NCBI GenBank assembly: GCA_016707895.1
Contig: JADJGV010000003.1
Coordinates: forward strand, 620,001 to 684,000
Direction: 5' to 3'
DNA: 64,000 nucleotides
DNA from: Myxococcales bacterium
GTDB lineage: Bacteria; Myxococcota_A; Polyangia; Haliangiales; Haliangiaceae
Below, one piece after another: positions 1 to 10,758 of this stretch (position 1 is the first letter of the stretch; each line of letters begins with the position of its first letter). The notes beneath the pieces are model-generated. The model worked only from the letters and a program-made list of their open reading frames with translations, was not told the DNA's origin and searched no databases. Made by a program: the position numbers and the translations under genes.

Positions 1-651
1 TCGCGGGGCATCGTCGCGCTGTTCGAAGGGCCGCCCGGCACCGGCAAGACCATGGTCGCCGGCGCGCTCGCGCGCGAGCTGGGCATCGAGCTGTTCCGGG
101 TCGACCTGTCGCGGGTGATGTCGAAGTGGCTGGGCGAGACCGAACGCAACCTCGCCAGCGTGTTCGCCGCCGCCGAGGAGTGCCAGGCGCTGATGCTGTT
201 CGACGAGGCCGACGCGCTGTTCACCAAGCGCACCGAGGTGAAGTCGAGCAACGACCGCTACGCGAACCTCGAGGTCAACTACCTCTTGCAGCGGCTCGAC
301 AGCTTCACCGGCGCGGCGATCCTCACCACCAACTTCGGCTCGGCGATCGACCAGGCGTTCAAGCGCCGGCTGGCGTTCCGCGTGCTGTTCCCGATCCCCG
401 ACGAGGAGCTGCGCGAGCAGCTGTGGCGCGCGCACCTGCCGGCCGACCTGCCGCGCGCCGACGATCTCGACCTGGCCGACCTGGCGCGCCGCTACGAGTT
501 CACCGGCGGCTCGGTGCGCAACTGCGCCGTGCGCGCGGCCTTCCTCGCCGCCGCCGAGCGCCAGCCGCTGAGCCAGGAGCACCTGCGGCGGGCCATCCGC
601 CTGGAGTACCGCGCAGCGGGCAAGCTCGCCGAGGGCGGCCCGCTCGAGTGA
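1..651 (+). CDS. AAA-family ATPase, C-terminal part (5' end outside window)
   Basis: The frame is open from the first base, so the start lies upstream; 216 residues are visible. Walker A GPPGTGKT is at visible residues 10-17 and Walker B LMLFDEAD at about 64-71. ILTTN (sensor 1) and an AFKRRL arginine-finger-like segment follow, then a small helical lid domain. These are the hallmarks of classical AAA ATPases, which use ATP hydrolysis to remodel or unfold a partner. No membrane segment or protease domain is visible in this part. The target is unknown because the N-terminal substrate domain is outside the window. The next gene starts 22 bp downstream and appears to have its own promoter. Confidence 0.85.
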   Translation, partial: SRGIVALFEGPPGTGKTMVAGALARELGIELFRVDLSRVMSKWLGETERNLASVFAAAEECQALMLFDEADALFTKRTEVKSSNDRYANLEVNYLLQRLDSFTGAAILTTNFGSAIDQAFKRRLAFRVLFPIPDEELREQLWRAHLPADLPRADDLDLADLARRYEFTGGSVRNCAVRAAFLAAAERQPLSQEHLRRAIRLEYRAAGKLAEGGPLE

Positions 652-660
652 GGTCCGGCG

Positions 661-666
661 TATAGT
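661..666 (+). promoter_or_regulatory. TATAGT -10 box, predicted leaderless start
   Basis: TATAGT ends 7 nt before the ATG at 674, so transcription would be expected to begin at or within a base or two of the start codon. It matches the TANNNT pattern seen before many genes in this window. Confidence 0.6.
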
Positions 667-673
667 CCCGGCC

Positions 674-1321
674 ATGGCACGCAAGCCCTCGAAACCTGCC
701 AAGCCCGCGCGGCCCAAGCCCAAGGCCAAGCCGGCCGCCAAGGCGGCGCCGCGTCGCGTCAGCGCGCCGCCGCCCCCCGACGTGGCGGCCAGCGATCCGT
801 CGCTGTTCGCGCCGCTGACCCCGGGCGAGGCCGCCGACGCGGTCCGCACGCTCACCGAGGACCGCCGGGTGGCGGCGATGGCCAAGGTCGGGCGCTACCG
901 CGTGGTGGCGACCGAGCCGCTGGTGGTCAAGCCGCCGCACTGGATGCACGGCCACCGCCTCGCGCGCGTGGTGGTCTACGACTACGCCGCCGATCGCACG
1001 GTCGACGCCTGCGTCGATCTCGACGCCGGCGTGGTCGCGCACCTCGACATCACCCGCGCCCAGCCGATGCTGTCGCGCGAGGAGGAGGCGCTGGCGACGT
1101 CGCTGGCCACGCTCGACGAGCGGGTCCGCGAGAAGCTGGCGCTAGGCGACGCGCCGCTGGTGACGATGCACTACTGGGGCAAGGACGCCAGCGATCCGGC
1201 GTTCGCGCGGCGCTCGGCGGCGGTGGTGTTCGGGCGCCACGGCGGTCACCCGTCGGTGGTGGCGGTGGTGGACCTCCTCGACAACCAGGTCACCTCGGTG
1301 GTGCCTGCCAGCCAGTGGTGA
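674..1321 (+). CDS. Lys/Pro/Ala-tailed protein resembling a copper amine oxidase N-terminal (N3-like) domain
   Basis: 215 residues. The first 30 or so are a basic K/P/A-rich tail; the rest is a compact alpha/beta domain. The stretch from LVVKPPHWMHGHRLARVVVYDY to the Asp-rich strand VDACVDLDAGVV resembles the N2/N3 domains that precede the catalytic barrel of copper amine oxidases, and the next gene looks like that catalytic part. The similarity is judged by eye, so the assignment is tentative. No signal peptide is seen. The stop codon lies just before the ATG of the following gene, so the two are probably one transcript and may form one complex. Confidence 0.45.
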   Translation: MARKPSKPAKPARPKPKAKPAAKAAPRRVSAPPPPDVAASDPSLFAPLTPGEAADAVRTLTEDRRVAAMAKVGRYRVVATEPLVVKPPHWMHGHRLARVVVYDYAADRTVDACVDLDAGVVAHLDITRAQPMLSREEEALATSLATLDERVREKLALGDAPLVTMHYWGKDASDPAFARRSAAVVFGRHGGHPSVVAVVDLLDNQVTSVVPASQW

Positions 1322-1326
1322 GCCTC

Positions 1327-2133
1327 ATGAGCAACGTCATCGAAGAAGCCAACTGGAAGTTCAACTGGCGGCTGACCGAGTCGGCCGGGATCATGATCTA
1401 CCTCGCCGAGTACCGCGGCCGCCGCGTGCTGTGGGAGGCGTCGTTGCCGTACGTCACCGTCGACCACCAGCGCGACGTGCTCGAGGTGCAGAGCGACGGC
1501 GCCGAGACCCGCGGCCCGTGGTGGGTGCCCCTGGGCACGCGCACGCTGGCCGGCAACGTGCGGGTCCAGCCGTTCCGCGGCGGCGTCGAGCTGTCGGCCG
1601 ACTTCACCGCCGGGCCCTACCACTACCTGCAGATGTGGCGGTTCCACGACGACGGCCGGCTGTGCCCGTGGCTGACCATCCACGGCTCGGGCCTGCACGA
1701 CCAGCACACCTACCACCCGCACTGGCGGTTCGACTTCGATCTCGACGGCGCCGGCCACGACGCGGTCGAGGCGTTCGCCGACGGCCGCTGGCAGCGGGTC
1801 GAGGAGGAGGGCTGGTTCCCGCACACCGGCGAGGCCGACGAGGGCGGCTTCGTGTGGCGGCAGATCGACTTCGGCTCGGGCGCGGCGGTCAACCTGCGGC
1901 CGCACACCTGGGACGACGCCGAGCTGTTCGCGGTGCGCTACCACGACGGCGAGTGGGCGCCGTTCTCGCCGCGCTCGACCGCCGGCGCGGCGCCGTTCCC
2001 GGCGGCGTACGTCGGCCGCGAGCCGCTCGAGGATCAGGACGTCGCGCTGTGGTACGTCGCCCACGTCCACTACGACCAGTCGTTCCCGTACACCGCGGGG
2101 CCGTGGATCAAGCTCGAGGGCTTCGGCAAGTAG
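1327..2133 (+). CDS. Copper amine oxidase catalytic-domain-like protein with altered TPQ site
   Basis: 268 residues from ATG 1327 (GTG 1315, overlapping the upstream stop, is the alternative). Its motifs follow the order of copper amine oxidase cores: YRGRRVLWEASLPY corresponds to the R-x-V-x-YEASLxEM strand, AGPYHYLQMW to the cofactor strand GNYDYVFDW, and HDQHTYHPHWRFDFDLDG to the His-rich copper-binding strand with its DxDxxG ending. The topaquinone consensus N-Y-D/E-Y reads P-Y-H-Y here, so the precursor Tyr may be kept but its flanking residues are not. The protein is far shorter than a full enzyme (about 400 residues for the core). It is either an unusual split enzyme or a non-catalytic relative. 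Confidence 0.5.
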   Translation: MSNVIEEANWKFNWRLTESAGIMIYLAEYRGRRVLWEASLPYVTVDHQRDVLEVQSDGAETRGPWWVPLGTRTLAGNVRVQPFRGGVELSADFTAGPYHYLQMWRFHDDGRLCPWLTIHGSGLHDQHTYHPHWRFDFDLDGAGHDAVEAFADGRWQRVEEEGWFPHTGEADEGGFVWRQIDFGSGAAVNLRPHTWDDAELFAVRYHDGEWAPFSPRSTAGAAPFPAAYVGREPLEDQDVALWYVAHVHYDQSFPYTAGPWIKLEGFGK

Positions 2134-2143
2134 GGGCGTCGGG

Positions 2144-4222
2144 ATGACCGGCCACGTCCTGATCCAGACGCTGGCCTTGGTGGTCGGCACCGCCGCGATC
2201 GTCACGCTGGTGTTCCAGCGGCTGCGGCTCCCGGTGGTGCTGGGGTACCTCGCGGCGGGCATGCTGGTGGGGCCGCACACGTCGGTGTGGTTCGTGGCCG
2301 ACGCCGGCACGGTGACGACGCTGTCCGAGCTGGGCGTGATCCTGCTGATGTTCACGATCGGCCTCGAGCTGTCGGTGCGCGGCGTGCTGGGGGTCGGGCT
2401 GGGCGCGATCGCGGCGACGGTGATCGAGGTCGGCGTGATGCTGGTGCTGGGGACGGTGGTCGGCACCGGCTTCGGGCTCGACGGGCGGGCCAGCCTGTTC
2501 GTCGGCGCGATCGTGGCGATCTCGTCGACGACGATCATCTCGCGCGCGCTCGACGAGCACCCGCCGACGCCGGCGCAGCGCCGCCGGGTGTTCGGCCTGC
2601 TGGTGGTCGAGGACCTGCTGGCGATCCTGCTGTTGACGGTGCTGACCGCGGTCAGCCGCGGCGCCGGCCTGGGCATGCGCGAGCTGGCGACGACGCTGGC
2701 GCAGCTGGCCGGGTTCCTGGCGGCGACGGTGATCCTCGGGCTGATGCTGGTGCCGCGGGTGATGCGGGCGACGATCGCGTTCGGGCGCCACGAGACCATG
2801 CTGGTCGCGGCGATCGGGCTGTGTTTCGGGCTGGCGATGCTGGCCGACGCGGCCGGCTACTCGGTGGCGCTGGGCGCGTTCCTGGCCGGGGCGCTGGTGG
2901 CCGAGGCCGACGCCGACCACGCGATCGCGCCGCTGATCGAGCCGATCCGCGATCTGTTCGCCGCGATCTTCTTCGTGTCGGTCGGCATGCTGATCGATCC
3001 GACGGCGATCGCGGCCCACTGGGTCGAGGTGCTGGTCGTGCTGGCGGTCGTGGTCGGCGGCAAGATCGTCGCGGTGTCGCTGGGCGTGTTCGTGAGCGGC
3101 CGCGGCATCCCGGCGGCGATCACCACCGGCATGACGATGGCGCAGATCGGCGAGCTGTCGTTCGTGGCGGCGTCGATCGGCGTCACCGCCGGCGTGTTGC
3201 CGCCGGCGTGGTACGCGGTCGCGGTCGCGGTGTCGGCGGTGTCGACCGCGCTGACGCCGGTGCTGGTGCGGCTGGGCCCGCGCGCCGCCACCTGGGTCGA
3301 GCCGCGGCTGCCGCGGCGGCTGGCGACCTTCGCGGCGCTGTACGGCTCGTGGATCGAGAGCGCGAGCGCGCGACCGGAGCGCGGGCCGGTGCGTCGGCGG
3401 GTGACGCTGCTCGGGCTCGACGCCGCGGCGCTGCTCGGCGTGGTGCTCGGCTACAGCCTGGCGCGCGCGCCCGCGGCCGCCGCGCTGGTCGAGCGGTTCG
3501 GGCTCGACGACGGCGTGGCCGCGCTGCTGGTGATCGCGGCGACGGTCGCGGTGGCGGCGCCGCTGCTGCTGGGGATGACGCGGCTGTCGCACGCGCTGGC
3601 GCTGGCGGTCGCCGAGCGGGCGCTGCCGTCGCGCGCGGGGCTGGATCTGGGCGCGGCGCCGCGGCGGATGCTGACGGTGGCGGTGCAGGTGCCGATCCTG
3701 GTGGTGGCGGCGGTGCCGGGGCTCGCCGCGGCGGGCGCGATCGCGCCGTCGCTGACCGCGGCGGTGGTGGCGGCGCTGGTGGCCTTCGAGACCTGGCGGG
3801 TGTGGCGCTCGGCCGGCGACCTCGACGCCCACGTGCGCGCCGGCGCCCAAGCGATCGTCGAGGTGCTGGCGGCGGCGACGCCGCGCCGCCCACGCGCCGC
3901 GACCGAGCCGGCCGAGGCCGCCGCGCCGCCGGAGTCGCCGGAGCCCAACGCGCTGTCGGCGATCGAGACCGTGCTGCCCGGGCTCGGCACGCCCACGGCG
4001 GTGCGGGTCGCGGCGGGCAGCGCGCTGGTCGGCAAGACGCTGGCCGCGACCAACCTGCGCGGGGCCACCGGCGCCACCGTGCTGGCGATCCAGCGCGGGC
4101 CGACCAGCATCCCGGTGCCGGCGCCGACCGACACGATCCTCGCCGACGACGTGCTGGCGCTGGCCGGGTCGAGCGAGGCGATCGCCGCGGCGGCCGCGCT
4201 GCTCGATCCGCCGGCCGCGTGA
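2144..4222 (+). CDS. CPA2-family cation/proton antiporter with C-terminal TrkA-C (RCK-C) domain
   Basis: 692 residues. About 12 hydrophobic segments fill residues 1-390 in the Na+/H+ exchanger fold, beginning with a conserved LRLPVVLGYLAAGMLVGP segment followed by LMFTIGLELS. Two further hydrophobic pairs lie around 415-560. The last 80 residues (GTPTAVRVAAGSALVGKTL to LADDVLALAGS) match a TrkA-C/RCK-C regulatory domain; no Rossmann NAD-binding TrkA-N domain is visible. Family knowledge: inner-membrane K+ or Na+ exchange for protons, with ligand gating through the cytosolic domain. It starts 10 nt after the amine-oxidase-like gene. Its stop abuts the stop of the convergent lipoprotein gene (TGATCA at 4220-4225). 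Confidence 0.88.
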   Translation: MTGHVLIQTLALVVGTAAIVTLVFQRLRLPVVLGYLAAGMLVGPHTSVWFVADAGTVTTLSELGVILLMFTIGLELSVRGVLGVGLGAIAATVIEVGVMLVLGTVVGTGFGLDGRASLFVGAIVAISSTTIISRALDEHPPTPAQRRRVFGLLVVEDLLAILLLTVLTAVSRGAGLGMRELATTLAQLAGFLAATVILGLMLVPRVMRATIAFGRHETMLVAAIGLCFGLAMLADAAGYSVALGAFLAGALVAEADADHAIAPLIEPIRDLFAAIFFVSVGMLIDPTAIAAHWVEVLVVLAVVVGGKIVAVSLGVFVSGRGIPAAITTGMTMAQIGELSFVAASIGVTAGVLPPAWYAVAVAVSAVSTALTPVLVRLGPRAATWVEPRLPRRLATFAALYGSWIESASARPERGPVRRRVTLLGLDAAALLGVVLGYSLARAPAAAALVERFGLDDGVAALLVIAATVAVAAPLLLGMTRLSHALALAVAERALPSRAGLDLGAAPRRMLTVAVQVPILVVAAVPGLAAAGAIAPSLTAAVVAALVAFETWRVWRSAGDLDAHVRAGAQAIVEVLAAATPRRPRAATEPAEAAAPPESPEPNALSAIETVLPGLGTPTAVRVAAGSALVGKTLAATNLRGATGATVLAIQRGPTSIPVPAPTDTILADDVLALAGSSEAIAAAAALLDPPAA

Positions 4223-4834
4223 TCAGAACGGCGTGCGCTGCGGGCCGCGATCGGTGACGGCGCAGCGCTGCTGATCGCAGCGCGCGGCGTAGCGGCCCTC
4301 GTTCTCCATGCGGCGGCGCTCGTAGTCGGGGCCACCCATGCCGCAGGCCTCGTGGCGCACGGGCAGCAGTCGCCGCGCGACGTCGAGCTTCGCGGTCGCC
4401 ACGCCGATCGGATCGGCGGGGAAGCACGCCTGGGTGCGGAAGTAGACGGTGCAGTCGGCGTCGACGCGGCAGGCGTAGATGTCGACGATCGGCGGCGCGC
4501 TGCCGCCGTAGCCTGCGCCACCGTAGCCCGCGCCGCCGTAGCCGTAGCTCGCCCCGCCGTAGCTCGACCCGCCATAGCCGTACCCGCCGTAGCCGTACCC
4601 GCCGTAGCCGCCACCGCCGTAGCCGCCGCCGCCGTAGCCATAGCTCGCGCCGCCGTAGCCGCCGCCGCCGTAGCCATCCCCGCCGCTGGTCGGCGCGAGC
4701 GCCTGGCCTTGGCCGGCTTGCGGCAGCGGGCCCGCGACGGTGCGGACGCACGCGGTGAGGCCGACGGCGAGCGCGAGGCTGGCGGTGGCGGCGGCAGTGA
4801 TGGTGACGATCGACGATGACGAGGTGCGGGGCAT
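4223..4834 (-). CDS. Gly/Tyr-repeat lipoprotein with Cys-rich C-terminal domain
   Basis: 203 residues. The N-terminus has a hydrophobic signal ending in lipobox VGLTAC, so it should be lipid-anchored in the envelope. Residues about 50-110 are a low-complexity run of GYGG/YGYGG/ASYG units. The C-terminal 90 residues hold six Cys (ACRVDADC, QACF, EACG, RCDQQRC), probably in disulfides. A Shine-Dalgarno-like GGAG sits about 5 nt before the ATG, unlike many neighbours. I recognise no enzyme domain. Gly/Tyr repeats are often disordered or self-associating; an adhesive or surface role is only a guess. Confidence 0.75.
   Translation of the reverse strand: MPRTSSSSIVTITAAATASLALAVGLTACVRTVAGPLPQAGQGQALAPTSGGDGYGGGGYGGASYGYGGGGYGGGGYGGYGYGGYGYGGSSYGGASYGYGGAGYGGAGYGGSAPPIVDIYACRVDADCTVYFRTQACFPADPIGVATAKLDVARRLLPVRHEACGMGGPDYERRRMENEGRYAARCDQQRCAVTDRGPQRTPF
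4501..4683 (-). repeat. In-gene tandem repeat coding Gly/Tyr units
   Basis: Imperfect repeats of CCGCCGTAGCCG-type units (12-15 bp) code for GYGGGGYGG-like peptides inside the lipoprotein gene. The units are near-identical at DNA level, so copy number is likely to vary between strains and to be error-prone in assembly. Confidence 0.75.
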
Positions 4835-4953
4835 GAAGTCTCCACACGCGCCACGACGGGCGACGTGCCTGCGAAGAGTTGGCTACAGGGTGTGCCGGCG
4901 TTGCCTCACCGCGGCGGCGATGAATATTCCGCGCCGCGATCGACGTCACTCGC

Positions 4954-7900
4954 TCATGGTGACAGGACCTCGCGGCACGCCGCCGGATCGAACACCGCGG
5001 CGGTGAGGCCGCTGCCGTCGAGGCGCCACGGCGCGAGGCAGCGCGCGCGGGCGGAGACGTCGCCGCCGGGCCCGCCGAGGTCCCAGACGTAGACCACGCC
5101 GGCGCCGCCGCCGAACGCGAGGTAGCGACCGTCGGCGCTCCACGCGAGCTGGGTCATCAGCGCCGGCAGCTCGGGCGTCGCGATCAGCTCGCGGCCGGTG
5201 GCCGGATCCCACACGCGCACCCGCCGTCCGCCGGCGCTGGCGAGCAACGCGCCATCGGGCCGGTACGCCAGCGCGGCGACACCGTCGTCGACGCGCCAGC
5301 GGCGGATCAGGGCCGCGTCGCTCGCGCGCCGCAGCGCCAGGTCGCCGACCGACGCCGCGACCGCGAGCTGGTCGCGCCCCGACCACGCCACCGCCAGCGT
5401 CGCCTCCTGGCTGGCGCGGCCGTGCACGCCGCCATCGGCGTCGACGATCAGCACGTCGTCGGCCGACGCCACCACCAGGCGGTCGTCGACGACCAGCAGG
5501 TCGCGCAGTTGATCGGGGAACGGCCGCACGCCGGGCCGCGGCGTCAGCGTCGCGGCGTCCCACAGCATCGCGCGGTGGTCGTCGTCGAGGGTCGCGACGA
5601 CGGTGTCACCGGCGAGCAGCGCGACGTCCCAGCCGGGCGCGCCCAGCGGCGCCTGCGCCAGCACCACCCCGGTCGCGGCGTCGTGCGCGTACAGCGTCGC
5701 GCCGGCGACGACGTAGGCCCGCCGACCGTCGCGCGAGAGGATGACGCGGCGCGCGCGGCCGTCGTGCGGCCAGGTCGCGAGCGGCAGCGCGTGGACCCGA
5801 TCCCAGATCGTCACCGCGCCGTCCTCGCGCGCGGTGATCAGCCGATCGTCGGACGCCAGCGTCATGGAGCGCAGGCCGCGGGGCCCGGCGTGGAACTCCG
5901 CCGCGTCGGCCAGCGAGGCGATCACGCCCTCGCGGTAGTCGGCCTGGCCCAGCGTGACGACCGCGCCGGTGGTCAGCTCGAGGCCGCGGGCGGTGCCGTC
6001 GTTGGACGCCGACCAGATGATCGGGCGGACCGGATCGAACGCGAGGCCGCGCACCCGCGCCTCGTGCAGCAGGCGCTGCCGCAGCGGCGCGTCGGGGCGC
6101 ATGCGCCAGATGCGGGGGCGCCCGGCGCCGTAGGTGAGGAGCTGGTCGCCCCGGACCGCGAGGCCCGGGCTGAGCTCCTCGAACGGCAGCGCCGCGAGCC
6201 GCGAGCCGGTCGCCGGATCCCACACCAGCACGCCGCCCTGCTCGTCGGCCGTGACCAGGTACGAGCCGACCGCCGCCGCCGCCCAGACGGCCAGCGTGTG
6301 CCCGACCAGCTCGGCGCGCAGCGTGTCGGTCCGCAGGTCCCACAGGCGCGCCCGCGGCCCGGCGCCGAAGCTAACGGCCCAGTCGCCGCTGGGCGCGACG
6401 TAGACGCCGTAGGGGTCGGCGCCGTGGAGCTGGGTGACGCCGACGCGCCAGCGCCCGGCGGCGTCCGGCGCCCACCGCCGCAGCGCGCCGTCCTGGTCGA
6501 CGCTGAGCAGCTCAGCGGCGCCGAGCCACGCCACCGCGACGGTGGCGGCGCTGACCACCGAGACCGCGCCGCTGGTCAGGTCGAGCACCGCCGCCGCGCC
6601 GTCCTCGCCGACCGTGGCCAGCCGCCGATCGTCGGGCGCGAAGGCCAACGTCCACGCCTCGCCGTGGTGCAGCGTGCGCTCGGTGAGCGTCGGCGCGTCG
6701 CGCGCGCCCACCGCGACCACGCCAGCGTTGCTGGTCACGGCCACCTGCTGGCCGTCGTGGCTCCACGCCAGCAGCGCGCCGTGCACGGGCGCGGCCAGCG
6801 CCCACCGCTTGACCACCACGCCGTCGGCGGCGCGGCGCAGCGTGATCTCGCGGTCCGGACCGGCGCACAGCACCTGCGCGCCGTCGGGGGAGGCCAGCAC
6901 CTGGTGCACGCCCGCGGCGCGCCACAGCGCGGCGCCGCTCGCGGCGTCGTAGGCGATCGCCTCGTCGGCGGTCGCGGTGATCGCGCGGCGGCCGCCGTCG
7001 AGCAGGTCGGCCGCCCCCACGGCCAGCTCGCGGCGCGGCAAGATCGCGCGCACGCCGGCGAACGACGCCAGCGCCTGGCCGGTCATCACCGCGAGCGTCG
7101 GGCGATCGGGCGCGGCGCCGCCGGCCGCCGCCAGGAACGGCAGCGCGCGCTCGGGGTCGCCGGCCAGCAGCGCCTGGCGGCCCAGCTCCTCGAGGGTCTC
7201 GCCCACCCGCCGCTCGGCCAGCGCCTGCGCGACGTGCGCCGCGGCGCGCTGGCGCTCGGCCTCGTCGCGCTCGCGGGCGATGCGCGACACGCTGATCACG
7301 CCGAAGCCCACCAGCGCGGTGGCCGCGATGGCGCCGGTGGCGACCGCCGCGCGATGGCGGCCGATCCATCGCCGCAGCCGCTGCCACGGCGAGTAGCGGT
7401 GCGCGCCGACCAGCTGCCCGGCCTGGAAGCGGCGCAGATCGTCGGCCAGCCCCTCGGCGGTCGGGTAGCGATCTGCCGGCGCGCGCGCCATCGCCTTGGC
7501 CACGATCGTCACCAGCTCGGGCGGCAGCCCCAGCGCCTGCGCGGACAGCGCGCGCGGCGGCCCGGCCTCGACCGCGCGCAGCAGGTGCTCGACGGTGCGC
7601 TGGTCGGCGTAGGGCCGCTCGCCGGCGAGCACGTGGTACAGGATCGCGCCGATCGCGTAGACGTCGGCGCGTTCGTCGAGCGGCGCCCCGGCGGCCTGCT
7701 CGGGCGGCATGTACGCCGGCGTGCCCAGCACCGCGCCAGCCACGGTCGCGCCGGGCTCGTCGGCGGGTGGGGGCGCCACCGGCGCGCCGGACGCGACGTC
7801 GCGCTCGCCGAGGTTGCGGGCCAGGCCCCAGTCGATCACGACGGTCTCGCCGTAGGGCCCGACCAGCACGTTGGCGGGCTTGAGGTCGCGGTGGATCACC

Positions 7901-8508
7901 CGCTCGCTGTGCGCGTAGGCCAGCGCCTCGGCGATCGCGATCACGTGCGGCAGCAGCGCGATCCGCGCCGCGGTGGTGGTGGCCTCGACGATCAGCGCGT
8001 CGAGCGCGCGCCCGCGCACCAGCTTCATCGCGTAGAACGGCTCGCCCGACGGCCAGCGCCCGACCTCATAGACCGGCACGATCGCCGGGTGCTGCAGGTT
8101 GGCGGTGACCATCGCCTCGCGGGCGAAGCGCGCGATCAGATCGGGCGACGGCCGCAGCACCTCCTTGATCGCGACGACACGGCCGGTGCGGGGGTCACGC
8201 GCGCGCATGACCCGACCCAGCCCACCGCGAGCCAGCTCGCCGAGCAGCTCGAAGCGCGTGCGCGCGACCTCGTCGAAGCGCTCGATCGACGCGCCGCGCA
8301 GATCGTCACCGATCGTCCGGGTGGTCGCGCCGCTCGCGCCGGCGTGCGCGATGAGGCTGAGATCGGCCAGCACCACCGGCGCGAGCGGCGCGGCCAGCGT
8401 GCCCTCGTGCCCGGCGCCGGCGCCGGCGGCGACGGTCGCGTCGGTGCCCGCGTCCGAGGACGGCGCCACCGTCGGCGCGGTACCGGCGGAGTCGCGTTCG
8501 TCGGGCAC
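4954..8508 (-). CDS. Transmembrane Ser/Thr protein kinase with WD40-type beta-propeller sensor
   Basis: 1184 residues from a GTG start. Kinase domain about 86-360: Gly loop ELARGGLGRVMRA, Lys115 (VAIKE), HRDLKPAN at 206-213, and DWG at 226-228 in place of DFG. A membrane segment lies at about 388-408, then a charged helical stretch (about 410-470, tetratricopeptide-like), then some 700 residues of WD40-like repeats with W-D/A-A-T-G and SPDG/S-x-DG turns. The topology predicts a cytosolic kinase and an external propeller. Known family: bacterial Hanks-type kinases. The Trp in DWG is a recognised variant and need not abolish activity. It starts 9 nt downstream of the molybdopterin oxidoreductase stop on the same strand but also has its own -10-like box. 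Confidence 0.88.
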   Translation of the reverse strand: MPDERDSAGTAPTVAPSSDAGTDATVAAGAGAGHEGTLAAPLAPVVLADLSLIAHAGASGATTRTIGDDLRGASIERFDEVARTRFELLGELARGGLGRVMRARDPRTGRVVAIKEVLRPSPDLIARFAREAMVTANLQHPAIVPVYEVGRWPSGEPFYAMKLVRGRALDALIVEATTTAARIALLPHVIAIAEALAYAHSERVIHRDLKPANVLVGPYGETVVIDWGLARNLGERDVASGAPVAPPPADEPGATVAGAVLGTPAYMPPEQAAGAPLDERADVYAIGAILYHVLAGERPYADQRTVEHLLRAVEAGPPRALSAQALGLPPELVTIVAKAMARAPADRYPTAEGLADDLRRFQAGQLVGAHRYSPWQRLRRWIGRHRAAVATGAIAATALVGFGVISVSRIARERDEAERQRAAAHVAQALAERRVGETLEELGRQALLAGDPERALPFLAAAGGAAPDRPTLAVMTGQALASFAGVRAILPRRELAVGAADLLDGGRRAITATADEAIAYDAASGAALWRAAGVHQVLASPDGAQVLCAGPDREITLRRAADGVVVKRWALAAPVHGALLAWSHDGQQVAVTSNAGVVAVGARDAPTLTERTLHHGEAWTLAFAPDDRRLATVGEDGAAAVLDLTSGAVSVVSAATVAVAWLGAAELLSVDQDGALRRWAPDAAGRWRVGVTQLHGADPYGVYVAPSGDWAVSFGAGPRARLWDLRTDTLRAELVGHTLAVWAAAAVGSYLVTADEQGGVLVWDPATGSRLAALPFEELSPGLAVRGDQLLTYGAGRPRIWRMRPDAPLRQRLLHEARVRGLAFDPVRPIIWSASNDGTARGLELTTGAVVTLGQADYREGVIASLADAAEFHAGPRGLRSMTLASDDRLITAREDGAVTIWDRVHALPLATWPHDGRARRVILSRDGRRAYVVAGATLYAHDAATGVVLAQAPLGAPGWDVALLAGDTVVATLDDDHRAMLWDAATLTPRPGVRPFPDQLRDLLVVDDRLVVASADDVLIVDADGGVHGRASQEATLAVAWSGRDQLAVAASVGDLALRRASDAALIRRWRVDDGVAALAYRPDGALLASAGGRRVRVWDPATGRELIATPELPALMTQLAWSADGRYLAFGGGAGVVYVWDLGGPGGDVSARARCLAPWRLDGSGLTAAVFDPAACREVLSP

Positions 8509-8517
8509 GCCGCGATG

Positions 8518-10734
<2,217 letters not shown>

Positions 10735-10739
10735 GGCCG

Positions 10740-10745
10740 AGGTTA
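10740..10745 (-). promoter_or_regulatory. TAACCT -10-like box before the molybdopterin oxidoreductase
   Basis: Minus-strand TAACCT ends 5 nt before the ATG at 10734, fitting the leaderless TANNNT pattern. Confidence 0.5.
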
Positions 10746-10758
10746 CTCGATCAACCCG

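Noticed and set aside
4501..4683. CRISPR-like or other spaced repeat
   Set aside because: The repeats are contiguous 12-15 bp units in frame with a lipoprotein gene, without spacers.
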